Assembly: GCA_030583925.1 (NCBI GenBank)
Contig: CP129482.1
Span: 992,001 to 1,056,000, forward strand
Direction of reading: 5' to 3'
Length of the DNA stretch: 64,000 nucleotides
Origin: Anaerolineales bacterium
GTDB lineage: Bacteria > Chloroflexota > Anaerolineae > Anaerolineales > Villigracilaceae
Shown here: piece after piece, positions 61,579-64,000 of the stretch
How the letters are laid out: every line of letters starts with the position of its first letter
Numbering within the stretch: position 1 is the first letter of the stretch
The notes under the pieces: generated by a model
Database searches by the model: none
What the model was told of the DNA's origin: nothing
What the model saw: the letters and a program-made list of their open reading frames with translations, nothing else
Translations under genes and position numbers: made by a program

Positions 61579-64000
61579 TGTGTTTTCTCCGGCAGGTCGG
61601 GGCAAATTGGGTGATATGGTTCCGTTCCAAAAAGCGAGGTCCACGTGTTCTGGCTGAGGTTGGATGTGAAGTGTTTGCAGGCGAAGGCTTGTAGTTCTTC
61701 CTTCGAGTACGGCTGGATCGCGGATAGATCCCACACTCGCACTACTTTGCGCGCCACCGTGATCAGTTGAGAACCGTCCGGTGAAAACGTCACGCTGGTC
61801 ACCGGGTCGCCGTTGCGGAGACGGCTCAACTCTTGGGTGGCGGCGACATCCCATAAATAGGCGAAGCCGGTCGAGTCTCCGCCTGCGAGCCATTGGTTGT
61901 TCGGGCTGAATGCCAACGAGTTCAGCGTTCCGCTAAATTGCATATCTGCGCCGCTGCGCGTGAACGTCGCGGCTTCCACTTTCCAAAGACTGACAGCGCC
62001 ATTGGCGCTTCCGACGGCGAGCCATTGACCGTCCTTGCTGAACGTCAGCGTAACGATATTGCCCGCGACCGGGATTTCGGTAACAAGTTGCTTTGCTTGC
62101 GTATCCCAAACGTTGATTTTATTACGCAAACCGACTGCGACGATGCCGGTCGTAGGGCTCGCGGCAAGCGAGAGCGCCGGTCCTTCGTTGTCAAGATCGA
62201 AACTGCGGGTAGACGATCCCGCTTCCCAAGCCGTTATAAGTCCGTTGACGCCGGCGGTGAGCGTATATTTTCCGTCGTTCGTAAAGCCGACGCTTGTTAC
62301 CTCGCCGCCATGTTCGAGCGGGAGTTGGACTTGACCGTCCATGCTGGCGAGGAAAGCGCGGTTTAAGCGCGGGTTGACGTTGTCGTTCTCCACTACGGCG
62401 ACCCAGTTCGAATCCGGGCTGATCGCCATGTCGTACGTCAGACTGCGGGTTTGAAGAATTGATTTATTCTGCGCGCCGTTTCGCAGTGTGGTTATATCGC
62501 CTGCGGATATTTCCCATACGTTGTAATCGTCTGCGTTCACGAGCAGAAATTCGCCGGAGGGCGCAAAGAGGGCTTTATGCAGAGTATCAGTGAATTCGAC
62601 GGCGTTGAGGCGGGCATAAAGGGAAGAGGTATCCCAGATGGCGATCGTGCCGCTTTCATCGGCCGCGACGATGCGTCTGCCGTCTTGGTTGAACGAAAGC
62701 GCCGAGCCGTTGCCGTTCAAAGGAAACTCGAGCATCAGGCTTCCCGAGACCGAATCCCAAATGCGGACGAGTTTATCGTACCCGGTGGACGCGATCCATT
62801 GCCCGTCTGGGCTGACTGCCACCTTTTGAACGAAACTTGAGTGCGACATACGAAGTTTTTCCGCGCCGCTTTCGGTATTAATGACCCGCACTTTGTTGTC
62901 ATCTGAAACGGTGACGTACCATGAAGAGTCGGGTCCGAACGCGACATCTTCGACCCAATCTCCATGCGGGATGCTGTCCATCACTGTGCCGTCGCGCTTG
63001 GTCAGGCGCGAGAAACTGTCCGATCCACCAGAGACCAGCCAGAGGCTGTCCGGGCTGAAGGCAAGCGCGTGGAAGTCGCTGCCGGTATGTTTCGGTCCGT
63101 TATAGATGGAACTGCTGGAGATCTGCCACATTTTCACTGTGCCTGTGGTTGTGCCAAAGGCAAGGTAGCCTCCGCTGGGCGAGAATTGTACGGCGTCAAC
63201 TCCCACAGGCTGTTTGATGTTATTTACTTTGTTGACTACTTCATAGTCGAACGGTTTTAGGTCGGGACGGTTGAAGTAATACAGGGTGAGATAGTTATCC
63301 TGTCTGCCAATGGCAAGGATAGTTCGGCTTTCATCCAGATCGAGTACCGCGCCGCCAAAGTCCAGGCGCTGCACGAATTCGCCGTTTGCCGCGTTCCAAA
63401 AGCGGACGCTCTTATCCGCGCTAGCGGTGATGAGATATTGTCCATCCGGGCTGAAGAGCGCGTCGGTCACATCATCGTCGTGCTCCACGCAGTAGACTTT
63501 TTCCCCGCTATCCTCGCGCCAGACACAGGCAAGGTTCTTCGCGGACTTACTGGTTTTGTCGCTTTTGTTGCCGGTGACGAAGAACTGATGATCGGGACTC
63601 CATTCGATGTTGAAGATCGGTCCATCCTGCTTCATGTGCGCCACAGGCAAGGGAAACAGGCTCACGTTACTGCGGATCAAATCTTCCGCTTCGAACGACG
63701 GCGAGCGATCCCACGAATCGAGAGCCAGCAGGGCGCTGGTATCCAATTCTCCGGGACGCGACTGGTAGATTTGCGCCAACGCCGCGCTGCGCTGTGCCTT
63801 CGCGAGGTTGGTCTGCTGTTCCGCCAACGCTTCGTTCGCCTCTGCGGCGGCTTGCGCGATGGAGGCTTCCTGCTCTCTTTGCAGGGCGAGGGCTTCGTTG
63901 GTTTGCGCGACCTTCTGAGAGGCGCGCGCCTCGTTGCGCGCCATGAACGCCAACACGCTGAGAATGAGACTCAACACAAGCAAAAACGTAACGCCAAAGA
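61575..64000 (-). CDS. WD40 repeat protein with TM hinge, C-terminal part of a STAND-like signalling protein (N terminus outside window)
   Basis: The frame is open to the window edge, so the N terminus is missing; the TTG at 63983 is internal. Visible from the N side: a TM helix (VTFLLVLSLILSVLAFMARN), a long Ala/Gln/Glu-rich coiled coil, the segment ALLALDSWDRSPSFEAEDLIRSN, then about fourteen WD40 repeats (SPDGQYLITASADKSVRFW, SPDGQWIASTGYDKLVRIW and others), enough for two propellers. This TM-coiled coil-propeller order is that of the end of nSTAND-type ATPases, where an effector and NTPase lie further N-terminal. The propellers would sense a ligand. Confidence 0.82.
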   Translation of the reverse strand, partial: FGVTFLLVLSLILSVLAFMARNEARASQKVAQTNEALALQREQEASIAQAAAEANEALAEQQTNLAKAQRSAALAQIYQSRPGELDTSALLALDSWDRSPSFEAEDLIRSNVSLFPLPVAHMKQDGPIFNIEWSPDHQFFVTGNKSDKTSKSAKNLACVWREDSGEKVYCVEHDDDVTDALFSPDGQYLITASADKSVRFWNAANGEFVQRLDFGGAVLDLDESRTILAIGRQDNYLTLYYFNRPDLKPFDYEVVNKVNNIKQPVGVDAVQFSPSGGYLAFGTTTGTVKMWQISSSSIYNGPKHTGSDFHALAFSPDSLWLVSGGSDSFSRLTKRDGTVMDSIPHGDWVEDVAFGPDSSWYVTVSDDNKVRVINTESGAEKLRMSHSSFVQKVAVSPDGQWIASTGYDKLVRIWDSVSGSLMLEFPLNGNGSALSFNQDGRRIVAADESGTIAIWDTSSLYARLNAVEFTDTLHKALFAPSGEFLLVNADDYNVWEISAGDITTLRNGAQNKSILQTRSLTYDMAISPDSNWVAVVENDNVNPRLNRAFLASMDGQVQLPLEHGGEVTSVGFTNDGKYTLTAGVNGLITAWEAGSSTRSFDLDNEGPALSLAASPTTGIVAVGLRNKINVWDTQAKQLVTEIPVAGNIVTLTFSKDGQWLAVGSANGAVSLWKVEAATFTRSGADMQFSGTLNSLAFSPNNQWLAGGDSTGFAYLWDVAATQELSRLRNGDPVTSVTFSPDGSQLITVARKVVRVWDLSAIQPYSKEELQAFACKHFTSNLSQNTWTSLFGTEPYHPICPDLPEKTQ

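Overview
The window reads as a gene-dense chromosomal stretch from a bacterium, most likely a Chloroflexota (Anaerolineae-like) genome. This is inference from gene style, not from a marker gene: FemAB-type bridge enzymes, LysM and SH3 lipoproteins, a small standalone HNH nuclease, WD40/STAND and SLATT proteins, and intergenic space packed with short inverted repeats. Most genes are GC-rich. A restriction-modification pair and an ABC exporter look AT-richer than their surroundings. I found no rRNA, tRNA, CRISPR array or complete insertion sequence. Both window ends cut through genes.

Layout. 1-6.6 kb: surface polysaccharide and envelope genes (sugar-phosphate transferase, CapD-like NDP-sugar enzyme, two FemAB paralogues) and a PLP-dependent desulfhydrase/deaminase. 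6.6-15.4 kb: CbiX-like chelatase, eno-rnk, LysM protein, secreted S33 peptidase, ppdK. 15.6-23.6 kb: REC-only regulator, hydrolase, cca-exonuclease pair, hpt, methylase/putative endonuclease island, tdk, and the rplU-rpmA-rpmE operon whose L31 carries an alpha-CTD-like extension. 23.9-32.8 kb: two-component system, lytic transglycosylase, a membrane protein under a LexA-box-like promoter, psuG, two coupled SPFH-like membrane proteins, a PHP protein. 32.8-43.7 kb: cold-shock protein, ABC exporter, HNH nuclease, epimerase, lipoprotein, tyrS behind a leaderless Tyr-Tyr-Tyr leader peptide and terminator, CsbD-like protein, ABC-F protein, typA. 43.7-52.3 kb: two SH3 lipoproteins with a class C serine hydrolase, tyrosine/homogentisate catabolism genes, secreted esterase, YbaK. 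52.3-58.8 kb: hexapeptide acyltransferase, methyltransferases, Nudix, pirin, DUF4230-like protein, sortase-like protein, deoxynucleoside kinase. 58.8-64 kb: three translationally coupled genes, namely a WD40 protein with a membrane-anchored STAND-like hinge (cut by the window end), a double SLATT/DUF4231 membrane protein, and a matrixin-like lipoprotein metalloprotease.

The most interesting items are the WD40-SLATT-metalloprotease cassette, the tyrS attenuator, the SPFH-like pair, the L31/alpha-CTD-like fusion, the LexA-like operator, and the way intergenic repeat families have entered coding sequences in frame (both FemAB genes, cca and the ABC-F gene). All functions are read from sequence motifs and remembered family features; no database search was run.
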